Assembly (NCBI GenBank): GCA_037178975.1
Contig: JASJZH010000006.1
Span: forward strand, 2,542,001 to 2,606,000
Source: Oscheius tipulae
Taxonomy: Eukaryota; Nematoda; Chromadorea; Rhabditida; Rhabditidae
Length of the DNA stretch: 64,000 bases
Direction of reading: 5' to 3'
A program made the position numbers and the translations under genes. Below the pieces are notes generated by a model, which was not told where the DNA came from, made no database searches, and was given only the letters and a program-made list of their open reading frames with translations. Numbering within the stretch: position 1 is the stretch's first letter; each line of letters opens with the position of its first letter. This document shows, one piece after another, positions 24,489-35,522 of the stretch.

Positions 24489-25768
24489 GGACCCATCTCG
24501 GTCTTTGTTTAAAATAGTACGAGCTATGACTCTTCTCTTAAAAATTCCCTGTTGATTCAAACGTAACCACCGTATTCTTCGCTAACTTTTGTTTTTATCA
24601 CATACAGTTTGAATGCAACCTGTATAGGCTTTATAATCAAACCTAAACCCTAAGTGCCTGCTGTTACTGAAGTTTTTGTTGTGTGCTAGTACCAAACACC
24701 CACCTACATAAAACTATCAAACATGTTCAATACTCTATGAGAGATGAATTTGAACTTTGAAGATCTTTGTTATATATTTGTTCCCGATCCCTAGATCATC
24801 TTTGTAAAGGCAGAACCGACCTTTCGCAACCAACTCGTGACATACCAGATGGTCGTACGTTTTTACTAAACTTCTTATGCCCAGACGGTCCAGCAAACAA
24901 CTTTCACAATCTTCAATACGCTATATCTCGTGTCGTATTCATTTGTGTTATTGTTTCCTGCCATTTTGAAACCGAGTCATCCGCTCAACTCGTTTCTTGA
25001 CTTGTGCTCATTATTTTAACTTTCCATCTAACTTAGGGTCTTGCTTTAAAAACCAAAAAGTAATTTGTTGTCTATCTTCCTGTCAATCACGATGAATGCA
25101 AGATAAATGAGGACTAGTTAGAACGGAATTCAAATCTTTCATTGTGTGTACACCTGTGGAACAATCCATTGATATATTTGTTCCACTGTATTCCTGACCT
25201 AGTTGTTTTGTTGGTCAGTTGAGTTGGGGGTCACTTCAATTCGAGACATCTGTCCACGTTTTTTGCCTCCTAGAACTCACTGTGTCCACCTGTTTGCTTT
25301 AACAGTCTTAGTCCCCATACAGTCCTTTCCACTCTATCTACTCCTAGGATAAATGGGTGTAACCATTTAGAGAGGATTTCACTGACAAAGCACGTTCATA
25401 CTCAAAGACCAAGGCTCCGCTTTGAACAAGTGCTAGGACTCTTGAGACCATTGATGTACTATTGAGCTAATCGTTCGTGATCATTCTAAATCGAAATCAT
25501 CATTCTTTTGCTGCAGCACAGCTGGCCACAGCCTGATGCCTTTCCCGGCAGTTCACATTCCAAGATTTGACTTTGGTGATCCGAAATGGGTATTGTGTCT
25601 GAGTCGGCTGTCTGGGTGCAGACACCCTCTGCTCAGAAGTTACTAAGGCTTATCACTTCCATGAACACCCTCTTATCAGTCTTTCGTCTTTCATCTCACC
25701 CCCGTCTTTAGAGCAGTTTGTTACGACAAGTTCTTATTTCAGGGTACAGTCTACCAAAATCTCCAGGG

Positions 25769-26935
25769 ATGGCCGAGAAGATCGATCCCTGGGAAGAGAC
25801 CATCTACTACGACACGATTAAGCAGGATCTGAAGTTCGAGAAAGTCACTACCAATGGACAGTGAGTCAGTTTTTTTTGTCCTAGGAAACTTTTTTTCAAG
25901 GGAAATTAACAAGCCTCCGGCTAACGGAAAGTATCTGAAAGCTGTTCTTCTGAGTGATACTCACGATCAGATGCAGAATGCTAAGGTAAACTCTTCCACA
26001 TGGTGCTAGGAAGCAGTTTTAGATTCCGGACGGCGACATTCTGATTCACGCCGGTGACTTTACCAATGCTGGAGAGGAATCCATGCTGAAGGTGTTCGAC
26101 GAGTTTCTGGGTACCTTGTCTCATAAGCACAAATTGGTCGTTGCTGGCAATCACGAGCTGGGATTCGATGATTCTGAGAACCAGGCCAACAGAGAGCCGA
26201 TGTGGGCTGGACAGGGAACCAAAAAGGGCTACGAGTTGCTCAAGAATGGAACTTGGCTTCAGGACAAGCCTGTCGAGGTAAGTGGGAAGATGACTCGAGT
26301 AATGCGACTGCTGCAGCCATAGATTCTAAGAATCGTCAAAAAGCTTCCATGAAATCACAATGACAAAGAGAACACACAAACTTTAGATTGAAGGGCTCAC
26401 CTTCTACGGTGCTTCGTGGCATCCTCTGCAGGGGTATCCGTTCTCGCTGGTCCGCGGACCCGCTATGGAGGAGGCTTGGGACAGAATGCCCAAGAAGGTC
26501 GATGTGCTGATCACACACAGTCCTCCTCTGGGTATGATGAAGGAAAGAGTAAGATTTAATCTCGTATTAGGATATTTGGACACTTTCAACGCTGAGCGCT
26601 GGGGCTGTCGCCACCTTCTGAAGAAGGTCAAGGAGCTGAAGCCCATGCTCCACGTCTTTGGACACGTTCACGAGTGTTATGGAGTTGCAACAGATGGAAA
26701 CACTGTAAGTATGGCAGGTGTTAAAAAAGGCGCGTGGAACTGAAGTGTTCGCTTGACAAAGTTTTTCTTCTCAGAAATTTCTCGGCAAAGCAGAGCGTTT
26801 GATCATAAGATCACGGACAGCCGTCTGCTCTCACTGAACTTTGGATTACAGACATTCGTCAACGCAGCTCTCTGTGACAAGAAGAACCAGCTCAAAAACG
26901 AGCCTTTTATCTTCTACATTCCCATCCCGCAGTGA
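25769..26935 (+). CDS. MPPED1/2-type (UPF0046) calcineurin-like metallophosphoesterase
   Basis: Six exons: 25769-25860, 25901-25985, 26023-26277, 26387-26531, 26571-26704 and 26852-26935, giving 264 aa. All metal-binding motifs of the fold are present in order: SDTHD (D50, H52), HAGDF (D71), AGNHE (N102, H103), THSPPLG and FGHVHE. The spacing and the stretches LIHAGDFTNAG, KLVVAGNHELGFDD and NAALC match the MPPED2/UPF0046 family, which hydrolyses cyclic nucleotides in vitro and is expressed in the vertebrate nervous system. The physiological substrate is unknown. The start lies two bases after a ctccag acceptor. Intron 1 ends in ttcaag, intron 4 is 39 nt. No signal peptide, so cytosolic. Confidence 0.9.
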
Positions 26936-27610
26936 TCTCCTTGCTCCGGTTACGATCTCCTGTTCATAATAGATCCTCCAATCTAGCCCGATTCTACTAC
27001 TTTGTATTTTCACATACCCAAGGATCAGCCTGATTTATCATGTTTGTCGGTTTTCCGATAATGTCTTAGCTCGATTATGTCCACTTGTTTGCTAGCCCAT
27101 CTCTCCGAAGCAATAGTATAATTTCTGCACTTTTTTGACTCACAGCGATAGGGGTATTTCCAAAAATTTTTGAACAGAGACAAACAAACGTAGCTTTCCT
27201 AGAGGTAGTAAGCTTATGAATCGCGTATTGATGGATAGAAATTTTGAGTTTTGCTAGTATTGAATACTTTGCCTATTACATTTATCGAATTCATTCCGAG
27301 CTACTGCTCGACCATATCGAATCGCTTTGTAGAACGTAAATATGTTGTATACATCCGACTTTGTCATATGTTTCACTTCATGTGTTACCTTAAAATTGTG
27401 ACTACCAAAACAATTGTAATGAATATATCTTTATACCCATGTGGAATCACATACAGAACAGCTAGAAACCGCCCAGAGGCCGAAAGACGTCTTCTGGAAC
27501 TGCATATTGCTTAGGAAGTGCGACAAACCCCTGATACAAGATATGGAGGAGGATAATTCTTTTGGATTGAATAAGACCCGCGTTAACATGACAGTAAGAT
27601 GAGATAAGAG
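26936..27610. other. Convergent intergenic spacer
   Basis: About 675 bp, AT-rich, between convergent 3' ends. No supported gene. Confidence 0.5.
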
Positions 27611-28313
27611 CTAGTGCAAAGAGATTAAGGTCACAATAACAGAGAGAAGCAGGGAGAAGGTGCTGGCAGAGTTGCAGTAGTCACTATTGCAACAGCATAT
27701 TTGACCCAAGTCGCCACCATCATAGCAATTCTGCTCCCTGTCAGCAACCATCTGGCGCGAAGCACGTCCGTTTGTGGATGAGGCTCCAATTTGGCCTGAA
27801 CAACGCAAAATAACTCAGTTTTCTTGTGTTTTGACACATTGAGGGGCCACATGCTTCGCAAATAACTCGTGACACTCCAGGATGACCAACTTTTTCTGCG
27901 TCTTTTGTCCAACCGTACCAGGCAGGATTTGCCGTAAACAAGATTTGGAATGTTGATTTCAAAACAAAAAGCAAAACTCACTGGCATAGAAATAGTCATT
28001 GGCAGGATTTTTCGCCTTGAAGAGTGTGCAAAGCGCCAGTTGATTGTACGAGTTACCTGTGAGAAAGAAGCAATCAACTAAGATAATCTGGCTCACCGTC
28101 ACACGAGTAGCTGAGAACTCCCGATTTGTGTTTTACACTCACACAATATGACCCTGAAGTGCAGACGCTGAGCTGTTGTCGACTGTACTTTGCGGTGTTT
28201 CCTGTGAGTTAAACATGAAATAGCATAGTAGAACACATACCTGCATTGCACTTGATGGCAGCTTCCACAATTCCAACTATTAGAAGAATACCCAAAAGAT
28301 TGGATAGCTGCAT
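27611..28313 (-). CDS. Secreted/GPI-anchored ET-module-like cysteine-rich protein
   Basis: Preferred model: exons 28313-28241, 28201-28097, 28056-27982 and 27795-27611, 145 aa. Residues 1-19 are a signal peptide (MQLSNLLGILLIVGIVEAA). Ten cysteines follow in the pattern IKCNAG, SVCTSGSYC, YSCDG, ALC, NCY, ICCCNSDYCN. The SGSYC, CCC and D-x-CN segments are typical of the nematode ET module, a three-finger-like extracellular domain. The C-terminus (STFSLLLSVIVTLISLH) is hydrophobic and looks like a GPI-anchor signal. The ATG lies two bases after a tttag acceptor. An extra in-frame 45-nt exon (27895-27851) could be included. The third intron is therefore the uncertain part. Function unknown. Confidence 0.6.
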
Positions 28314-31018
28314 TCCTAAAAGTACAATTAGAAAACAGGCTGGTGTGAAAAGAATGTGTACATTGATCGAGAGGAGCAAAACCGTTTCCGCTTGAACGGA
28401 TTGCCGCCGGGTGGAAAAGTTTAATGAGAAGACGTCGGTGAAGAATTGAAAGACATCATATTGAGACAAGTCTATCCTATTTTCATCCCTGATAGAATGT
28501 AGGAACAGGCAGAAACGTAGTGGTCACTCGCAATTTGTTGTAATCACGAGCATGTAAAACTTTTATGCTCGCACTCATAGAGCATATGGCCGGAAACGCG
28601 GGAATAGTCAGCAAATCGCTGAGACAGAAAGAAAGAAAGTCAGTCGGCGCACAATTAAATGAACTGATTAAAGCCGACTTATTGCTCACCAAGGATGTGG
28701 AAAAACTCCATTCTGAGAGAATGCATATTTTGATATGAGGGTGAAGGTTTGTGGAAGGGAGTTAGCAGAAACGAACAGGTGCAACCGAGGATTCCCTAAC
28801 ACAGGTGAAATTATGTTTCCACTGTTCCATTTAATTACGATAATTAAACATGTTCTGCAGCATATAACATGATCTTTTTCTTGATGTGTAGTTATAGTTA
28901 GGCTAAAAGTTTTATGGCGGTTTTAAATCGAGATTGTTGCCATAAGATACGGAAAGAATGATCATTTCAGAATTATAACAAACATGCTTTGTAATACAAG
29001 GTTGCAACATTGACATTTGAAGAGCGTAACACAAAAATGTCGCCATCTGGCAATAGGAGCAAAATAAAGCAAAGCCTAGAAACTGAATTTAGAAGGCCGA
29101 AGCAGTCGAGAAGCTAGGGAAGAATGGAAGCGATGCCGACCCAACGCAAAAATTAAGCGGCCTTGAAAAATGGCTCTAGCAGCACTCTAGCACACGGAAT
29201 ATTCGAAAATGAGACAAACAGAATTATACGTTGGTCGATGCCGGCGACAGCACAGCTGACTACGGATGATGTAATTACCGGAACTGGTGTGGTACAGGTG
29301 TGAAGATACGGCGAGAGGGTGCCAAGAGGGCCACAGGCGTCCCATGCGTCCTTAGGAATGCCTCATTGCTAACAGCAAACATGAGAATGGTGTTGTCACC
29401 TTCGGAAGGAAGTGTCAACACGTATTGTCTATTTTTGAGGAGAAGGATGAGGCACGGGATATTGAACAGCAAATTATGAGGTGTCCAAGATGGAACATCG
29501 TCATCCGCGCGCTAATAGGTAGTTCTTTTAAACGACTTGCCGATCCGCCAAGGAGGGCTCCCGAGAGGCAGAGTTTAGGTAAACGAATTTTAGACCTCCT
29601 ATTGCTGGAGAGTTGGCTCTGTTTTAATATGCAAGCTGTAAATTGCAAAAGATGTCGAAGACTACGGTTTGATCAATGCTAATTGAATTGTATAATGCTT
29701 TCATTCGACATTCAAAGTTTGCTGTTCACTAGGCTTTGACGATATCAGCATCAGTGTACGAAATCTAGTGATAAAGATTTCTACTCCATATGGAACTATG
29801 GAGAGTTGTAATCGTTGGAAGACACAGAGACGAAATGTATAATGGAAGAGCTATACACTCGAATGTAATAACAGTACAAAAAATCTCGATAGAATCCGTA
29901 GATTAAAACAGAACTTGCAACTTACATCAGGAGAAAGACTACAAGGAAATGTAGGAGGACGGGCTCTGTAAGTTAATAACTCGGAGCAACCGGAATCAAG
30001 CGCACGTGTAATTAGAACATAGGTCGTTGTAGGGAGACGCCATGGCAAAAGAAACTCTACACTTAACTTTATGGAACAGGTGTTTGTCACAAAATTGCCT
30101 AGTGGGAGGTCTTCGAAGAAAAACGGCTTACGAGCGATTCGAGATGAGTAACGGACTCAGATGAACGGGTAATTTGTGGGCGCTGCCTGGATGATGCCCC
30201 CGGGCGCACCGGTCGGACTCTATTAGCGGCCTAATCTTGCCAGCTTATACCAGCAGAAACAAGGCAATTGGGAGCCGTTGTTGCGCTTTAATTAAGTTTC
30301 TCAATAAATAAAGAGCTGCTAATTGTGGCGAAACATGCGCAGCATATATCAAACAACCATCACAAATATCTTTTTGTTGGCATAGAAAACTAGGTGGTCT
30401 CGGGGAAAAAGTCAATGGAACATAGCTCATTGAGTAACAGCAGCTAAATGTGCGACGCCTTAAATTATTCATAGTCAAGCCATGATCTCATCAAATTAGA
30501 CATTTCCTTAGCCATATTTTTCTCTCTGTAGTGAGTAGATGGGGAAGGCAGCCATTTTTGGGAAGAGAGGAAACATTAATCCCATAACCTGTTGTGAAAA
30601 ATGATAGTCGTTCGTTTTCTGGAGACAGCAGTCAGTTTTAAAATTTGAAAAGCAAAAAAAGACTGACGTGAGGTGACGGCGGCGAGTGTCTATTACAAGT
30701 CTCTAGCACAAACAATGAACTATTATGCAACTTTTTGAATATGAATGTCGAACGGAAGGTTTTGATCTGACCGGTAGCAATGATATTAGCAGGGATGATT
30801 ACCAAGCTGTTAAAAGCTGACCAATTTGTTTTGTGTTGTAGTTACTACGAAATTCTCTTGAGAACTTATCATGACTAATGATCGGCTCGGTTTTTTTCAA
30901 TTCAGTCTCACTTGTTGCTTTTCTTAATGGGAAGATCAAAGAAACAAAGAAGGCGGCTTACGCCAAAGCTCTTCTCATCAATCTTCAAGTTTTCGTAAGC
31001 GCAAGTATTTTATTACGC
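28314..31018. other. Intergenic, nothing supported
   Basis: About 2.7 kb between two minus-strand genes. Overlapping open frames at 29275-29682 on both strands lack ATG starts or motifs. A short coding-like stretch at 30907-30994 (plus) has no partner exons. Confidence 0.45.
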
Positions 31019-31611
31019 TTAGACGTGGGGGAGACCCAGGACAGCTAGATGTTTTTGACACTCCGAGTCGAAAACTTCTCCCATTTGTTTCCAGGCCTGT
31101 TCTTGTGCAAAAGTCAACGATCCTCGAGTGTTCAGAAATTGAATGTAGACGGCAAAGAAAGCCTGAAAAGAATAGGCATGAATACTAGAAGACTTACACT
31201 CCACAATGCAGGATCCATCTTGAACTGACGATGACGATTGACAGTCTCTCGAGCATAGGCTCGGAAAGCACCCTCGTCCTCAAAAGTATTAGCAAGAATG
31301 TAGACTGCCAGAAGAAGACGTTGTCCTTGCTTTTCAAACCTGAAAAATTCTATGCTTCACAATCAGTAAAACTACCTCTCGCTTTTCTGGATGTCATCAG
31401 CAGTGTACTCCTGGGCTCCCTTGAAATACGTTCTCAGAGTGGGATAGTTGGTGAAGAAGCTGTGATTTATGGTTTTTAAAAGAACAAGTTCTTACAATTT
31501 GTAGAATTCTAAGCCATTTTGGACTCCGGCAGGATCATCTCCAAGTTGAACCAGTTTCAAAGTTTCACGAACATGTTTTGCGACATCGGCAGAAGAAAGT
31601 TGCTCCGTCAT
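31019..31611 (-). CDS. Cytosolic globin, GLB-1 (nematode myoglobin-like) type
   Basis: Four exons: 31611-31496, 31459-31376, 31339-31198 and 31162-31019, giving 161 aa. The sequence matches the nematode intracellular globin: FFTNYPTLRTYFKGA (BC/CD region), YTADDIQKSERFEKQGQR (helix E) and RETVNRHRQFKMDPALW (helix F/FG), ending in LPHV as C. elegans GLB-1 does. The distal position E7 is Gln71 rather than His, usual in nematode globins and associated with high oxygen affinity; the proximal His lies in the NRHRQF segment. No signal peptide, so an intracellular oxygen store in muscle or hypodermis by analogy. The ATG is two bases after a gtttag acceptor. Confidence 0.93.
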
Positions 31612-32112
31612 AGCTAAACTGTCTGGTTCTGCTTCTTTTCTGCGGTAGAACTGATTGCAAAAGTAAGGTAATCACGTAAACTGGTTTGGGCTTGGGCAAA
31701 GGCAACATTTCACTTTTATAAAATCCTCTGTCGGTCGGATTCTTACTCTCATTTAACAGATCAAACTTCTGCAGTAAGTTGCCAATATAACTTCTTGTTA
31801 ACATGTTGTCATTGACCAAATAGTGACGCTGCGGTGGACCTATTGGAATTCTGTGAGAGTTTAATGTTTCGTCACAAAATCGGGCCTTTTTTCTATTTTT
31901 CTTGCTGCTTCTTGGAAGGTCGCAACAATTTCACCGCTTATCCTTTTGGGCTGTTGGTCAACAAGAGGTGTTTTCTCTGGTTCTTTATCGCAACGGAGTC
32001 TAGTGTAGTTTTCATGCTTTCACGACGGCTATCACCTTTTAGTAGCAGCTGATTCTAGCTTTATGCTTTCTCTTTTTTAATATCCACTAAGTTGCGAAAA
32101 AAACTATTCAGA
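31612..32112. other. Divergent promoter region between globin and P450
   Basis: Five hundred bp between two divergently transcribed genes, likely holding both promoters. No TATA box or repeat stands out. Confidence 0.5.
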
Positions 32113-34148
32113 ATGATGTCTGTTCTCATCCTACTACTGCTTGGAGGGCTCACCTACATCGTTTTTGGAGTAGTTGCCAAAATCTTTGCCTTCAGTAAAA
32201 TGGCTCTACGAGCAAAGTTTTTACTAAAAGACGTACCCGGGCCACCAAGTCTTCCCTTTATCGGTTCCGCTCATCTATTCAAGATCAGTAGTTTAGGTAC
32301 GTTTGCGAGAGACAGGTAGACTCTTTGATACCACGAAATAATACACGCGTTTGTGGAAAACAAGTTGTAAGAGTTACCCCTTTGCAACCAAAAAACGCGA
32401 GAATAATTAAGATTTCACCTATCAGCTGGAGGATTGGGCTCGGAAATATGTTGTTACGGACAAAGTGTGCGGAATGATATATGCTTGGGTCGGACCCGTG
32501 CCTTTAATTTTCTGCATAACACCGGAATCTGTTCGCGTAAGAAGTACTTTTGAGCTTCAAACTTTACTGTTCTAGCCAATCTTTGAAAGCAATACGAACA
32601 TTACAAAACCAACACAGTACGACATTCTCTCGGATTGGATAGGTACAGGATTGTTAACCAGTACAGGAGAAAAGTGGTTCTCGAGGAGAAAAATGCTCAC
32701 TCCAACGTTCCATTTCAACGTTCTACAAGGCTATCAAGATGTATTCTCGATGCAAGCAGATGTATCGAGACTATGTTCAAAGAATGAAAATTTTTAGATC
32801 TGTGTGAAACAGCTAGAAAAGCAAACAGGGAAAGTAATCGACATTTTTCCGTATATCAAGCGATGTGCCTTGGACATTATCTGTGGTGAGTATAAACAGT
32901 TCGAACTAAATAACTTCTAGAAACCGCTATGGGGACGGAGATGAATGCCCAGATTGGAAAGAACAACGACTATGTGGAGGCAGTATCACGGATTTCTGCA
33001 ATTGCATGGGACTACGAAAGGTGATCACGACCAGTTTTATAGTGTCGTTGTTGTTACTATTCTCAGCGTTTGAGCGATGACCGCATTGATGAACGACGAA
33101 AGTTCAGCCGGAAGTTCGGCGTTTTTCGCGGTCACGATACTCCTTACAGGTTTCTTTGGCTGTGGCTGAAGCCTTTTTGGTACGGAACTGGCGTTGGATT
33201 CGAGTTCGACAAGTTAGTCAAACTGACCAACGACTTTACAAGAAATGTCATTGCTCAAAGAAAAAAGGTGCTGGAGGAAGATGGTTATGAAGACATTGGA
33301 ATCGGAGGAGTACGAAATAGTTCTTTCAGAGTGATATGTAATTCAGAAGCAAAAACTCGCCTTTCTTGATCTTCTACTCAACATGCAGAAAGAAAAAGGT
33401 CTTACCGACGAGGATATCCGGGAAGAAGTCGACACGTTCATGTTTGAGGGTCATGACACCACTTCAAGTGGAATGGGCTTCACACTATGGTGGATCGGTC
33501 AGTCTCCGAGAGTCCAACAGAAGGTTCATGAGGAGCTGGATGAAGTTTTTGGTAGGAACAGCCTTCGACTTCTAAATATAATTTCAGGAGATAGCGATAG
33601 GCTCGTCACTTTGGATGATCTGAAGAAACTTGTATACTTAGAAAAGTGCGTCAAAGAAGCTCTGCGTCTTTTTCCTTCGGTTCCCATTATTGCAAGAAGA
33701 CTGGAAGTTGATCAGAAAATCGGATGTTTTGTTCTGCCGAAGGGGATGACAGTAGTTCTGGCCCCGATTGCAGTACATCGAGATCCTCGCTGGTTTGAAT
33801 ACCCAGACGACTTCTACCCAGAACATTTTGACGTTGACAAAGTGAGAAAACCGCGAATTGGTATTGATTCACTCTTCTTGCAGGCAGCTAAACGAGATCC
33901 ATATGCATTTGTTCCGTTCTCAGCTGGAGCTCGAAATTGCATAGGGAAGTAACTTCAAAACCACAAAAACTGTTTTTTCAGGACAAAAGTTTGCTATCAT
34001 GGAGGAAAAGACGGTTTTGGCTACAATTTTGAGGAAGTTTCATGTTGAAACACAGGAGCCATGGCCAGGGAACAGACCCGTTCCCGAGATTATTCTCAAG
34101 CCAGTTGTCGGATTCGATGTCAAGTTGACTCTTCGAGAACATTGCTGA
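32113..34148 (+). CDS. Cytochrome P450, CYP4-like, with a mutated last splice donor
   Basis: Ten exons: 32113-32296, 32412-32536, 32576-32761, 32798-32885, 32921-33020, 33150-33309, 33347-33551, 33588-33841, 33884-33944 and 33982-34148. Joined as ancestral they give 509 aa. N-terminal membrane anchor (about 2-24), proline hinge [12 protein letters not shown]-helix oxygen-activation motif EGHDTTSS (E315-T320), K-helix ExxR (EALR) and heme loop [13 protein letters not shown] with ligand Cys453. CYP4 enzymes omega-hydroxylate fatty acids or sterol-like lipids in the ER. Intron 1 uses an attaag acceptor. At the final donor the sequence reads ATAG|GGAAGT where GTAAGT is expected. The nearest GT is 4 nt further on and shifts the frame, truncating the protein to about 477 aa just after the heme loop. 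Confidence 0.88.
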
Positions 34149-34311
34149 GAAACGAAGATCAAAAAGTGCTGTATTGTAAAAAGCGTATAAAATAAATTTT
34201 GATAAAAGGGGTCTTATTAATAACAAGCATATGTCAACAGAAAAATGTATTACTTACGTCTTTACTACACACTAGCAAACATACCAGTTAAAGTCATCGG
34301 GTTAAAACACT

Positions 34312-35282
34312 TTAAGGCAACTGCTTCTCTTTTTGGCCATAATGAACGGGGCGAGGGATGCACTTCAAGACGTCGACCATATCGGCAAACTGGAGCTTCT
34401 CATCAATGTTGCGAGAGCGAATCTTTTCGTCGTGGTTGGCGATAAAGTAAATCTCGGGATTCTTAGGATCAGCAGTCCATTCGTACTTGGCAGCGTACTC
34501 CTTGAATTGAGCCTCAGTGACTCCGCCAAGCAATCGGAGAAGGAGACTCTTGTCAATGTTCTGGAAGGTGCCTCCAATAACTTGGCAGATGACTGAAAAG
34601 AGTAAAGAAATCTAGGATATAAAGCCCCTCCTACAATTGCGGACTCCTTCCTCGAATGCAGGAACAGTGGCCACTAAACGGGAAACCTCCTGGGGGTACT
34701 TGAAGCACTCGCTGGCATCGGTCGAGGGCTTATAATTTCCTTTCATCAATTTCCAGAAACGGGAAAAGTCGCACGACTCCAAAACACAGCCGAGATCGAG
34801 AACGAGCTTGAGAGGCTGAATGGATTCAATGCATACTTTCTTGAAATTGTCTCACTCCAGCAGTTCCCTTTCCAGAATCAATGAGGCACTTGGCAAGAGC
34901 GAAATCACTGGAAGGGAGAACCATGAGGGTTTTCATCAAAACCAGACGAACGGTGTTCTCGTTGAACCTGAAATTTTTTATATGGATTGCTTTATTGCTA
35001 AATTATCCTTTTTGATTGAGCGAAAGGTAACAAAAGCATTACCGAAAAACTAAGCAAAATATTAGACTTACTTATCAGGATTGAGCTGGAAAAGCTTGAG
35101 AATAGTGAGACAGATGTCTTTGTCGTAGACATTCTCACTAACCATCCTCTCCACACACTTCGTGAGATCAGCGACGTTCATCGGGTTGTACCTTGAAGAA
35201 TTGTTCGCGTTTTTCTTTTTTCTCACCTGTTCACTCCCTGAATCTTGACATGCAGCTCTTCAACCATTTTCTCAAACGACAT
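34312..35282 (-). CDS. eif-3.K: Eukaryotic translation initiation factor 3 subunit K
   Basis: Five exons: 35282-35227, 35191-35072, 34967-34856, 34815-34635 and 34592-34312, giving 249 aa. It starts MSFEKMVEELHVKIQGVNRYNP, and the N-terminal HEAT-like part (ADLTKCVERM, ICLTILKLFQLNP, VRLVLMKTLMVLPSSDFAL) is followed by LVLDLGCVLESCDFSRFW and the C-terminal winged-helix part (FICQVIGGTFQNIDKSLL, YEWTADPKNPEIYFI). All align with eIF3k. The subunit is a peripheral, non-essential member of the eIF3 octamer that helps assemble the 43S complex. The ATG directly follows a gtttag acceptor, so the mRNA is probably trans-spliced. Intron 1 is 35 nt and ends in tcaag. Confidence 0.93.
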
Positions 35283-35522
35283 CTAAACTTTGCAGTCGGC
35301 AACTGTCTTTGTAATTTATCAAAATATGAATTGAAATACGAGGATCACGAAAAGAATATTAGGGAAGAAGTCTTTAATTACACCATAAACCTCTGCATAA
35401 ATACTATACACGCATTATATGACCATAAATTAGCAGTAAAACGTTGATACACATCATTCCATCACAGATTCCGGTAAGGCAAACAGTTAAAGCTATTACA
35501 ATAAATTAATCCCTATGCCTAT

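Larger units (their letters stand above)
16047..25768. other. Gene-poor region of 9.7 kb
   Basis: No supported gene. The longest open frame (19286-19729, 147 codons, plus) has no domain, signal or splice context and is probably chance. Weak coding-like stretches (22118-22432 and 23599-24000, both minus) are discussed as findings. The proximal 90 bp upstream of flp-34 hold a GA/CT run (16107-16125) and CCTCCGCCCC on the minus strand (16125-16134). A strong hairpin lies at 24448-24488. Confidence 0.45.

Noticed and set aside
27631-28077. 148-codon minus-strand frame through the ET-module gene
   Set aside because: It crosses good splice sites of the signal-peptide-bearing gene and lacks the cysteine pattern; a different frame carries CCCNSDYCN.
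30907-30994. Coding-like stretch SLVAFLNGKIKETKKAAYAK on the plus strand
   Set aside because: Bounded by a ttcag and gtaagc, but no partner exons were found and it abuts the globin 3' end; too little to support a gene.
33021-33149. Reading the P450 through [15 protein letters not shown] as an exon
   Set aside because: The frame can be opened only with a wrong phase or a gag acceptor. Using ttacag|G at 33150 keeps phase and matches the CYP4 pattern, so this stretch is intron.
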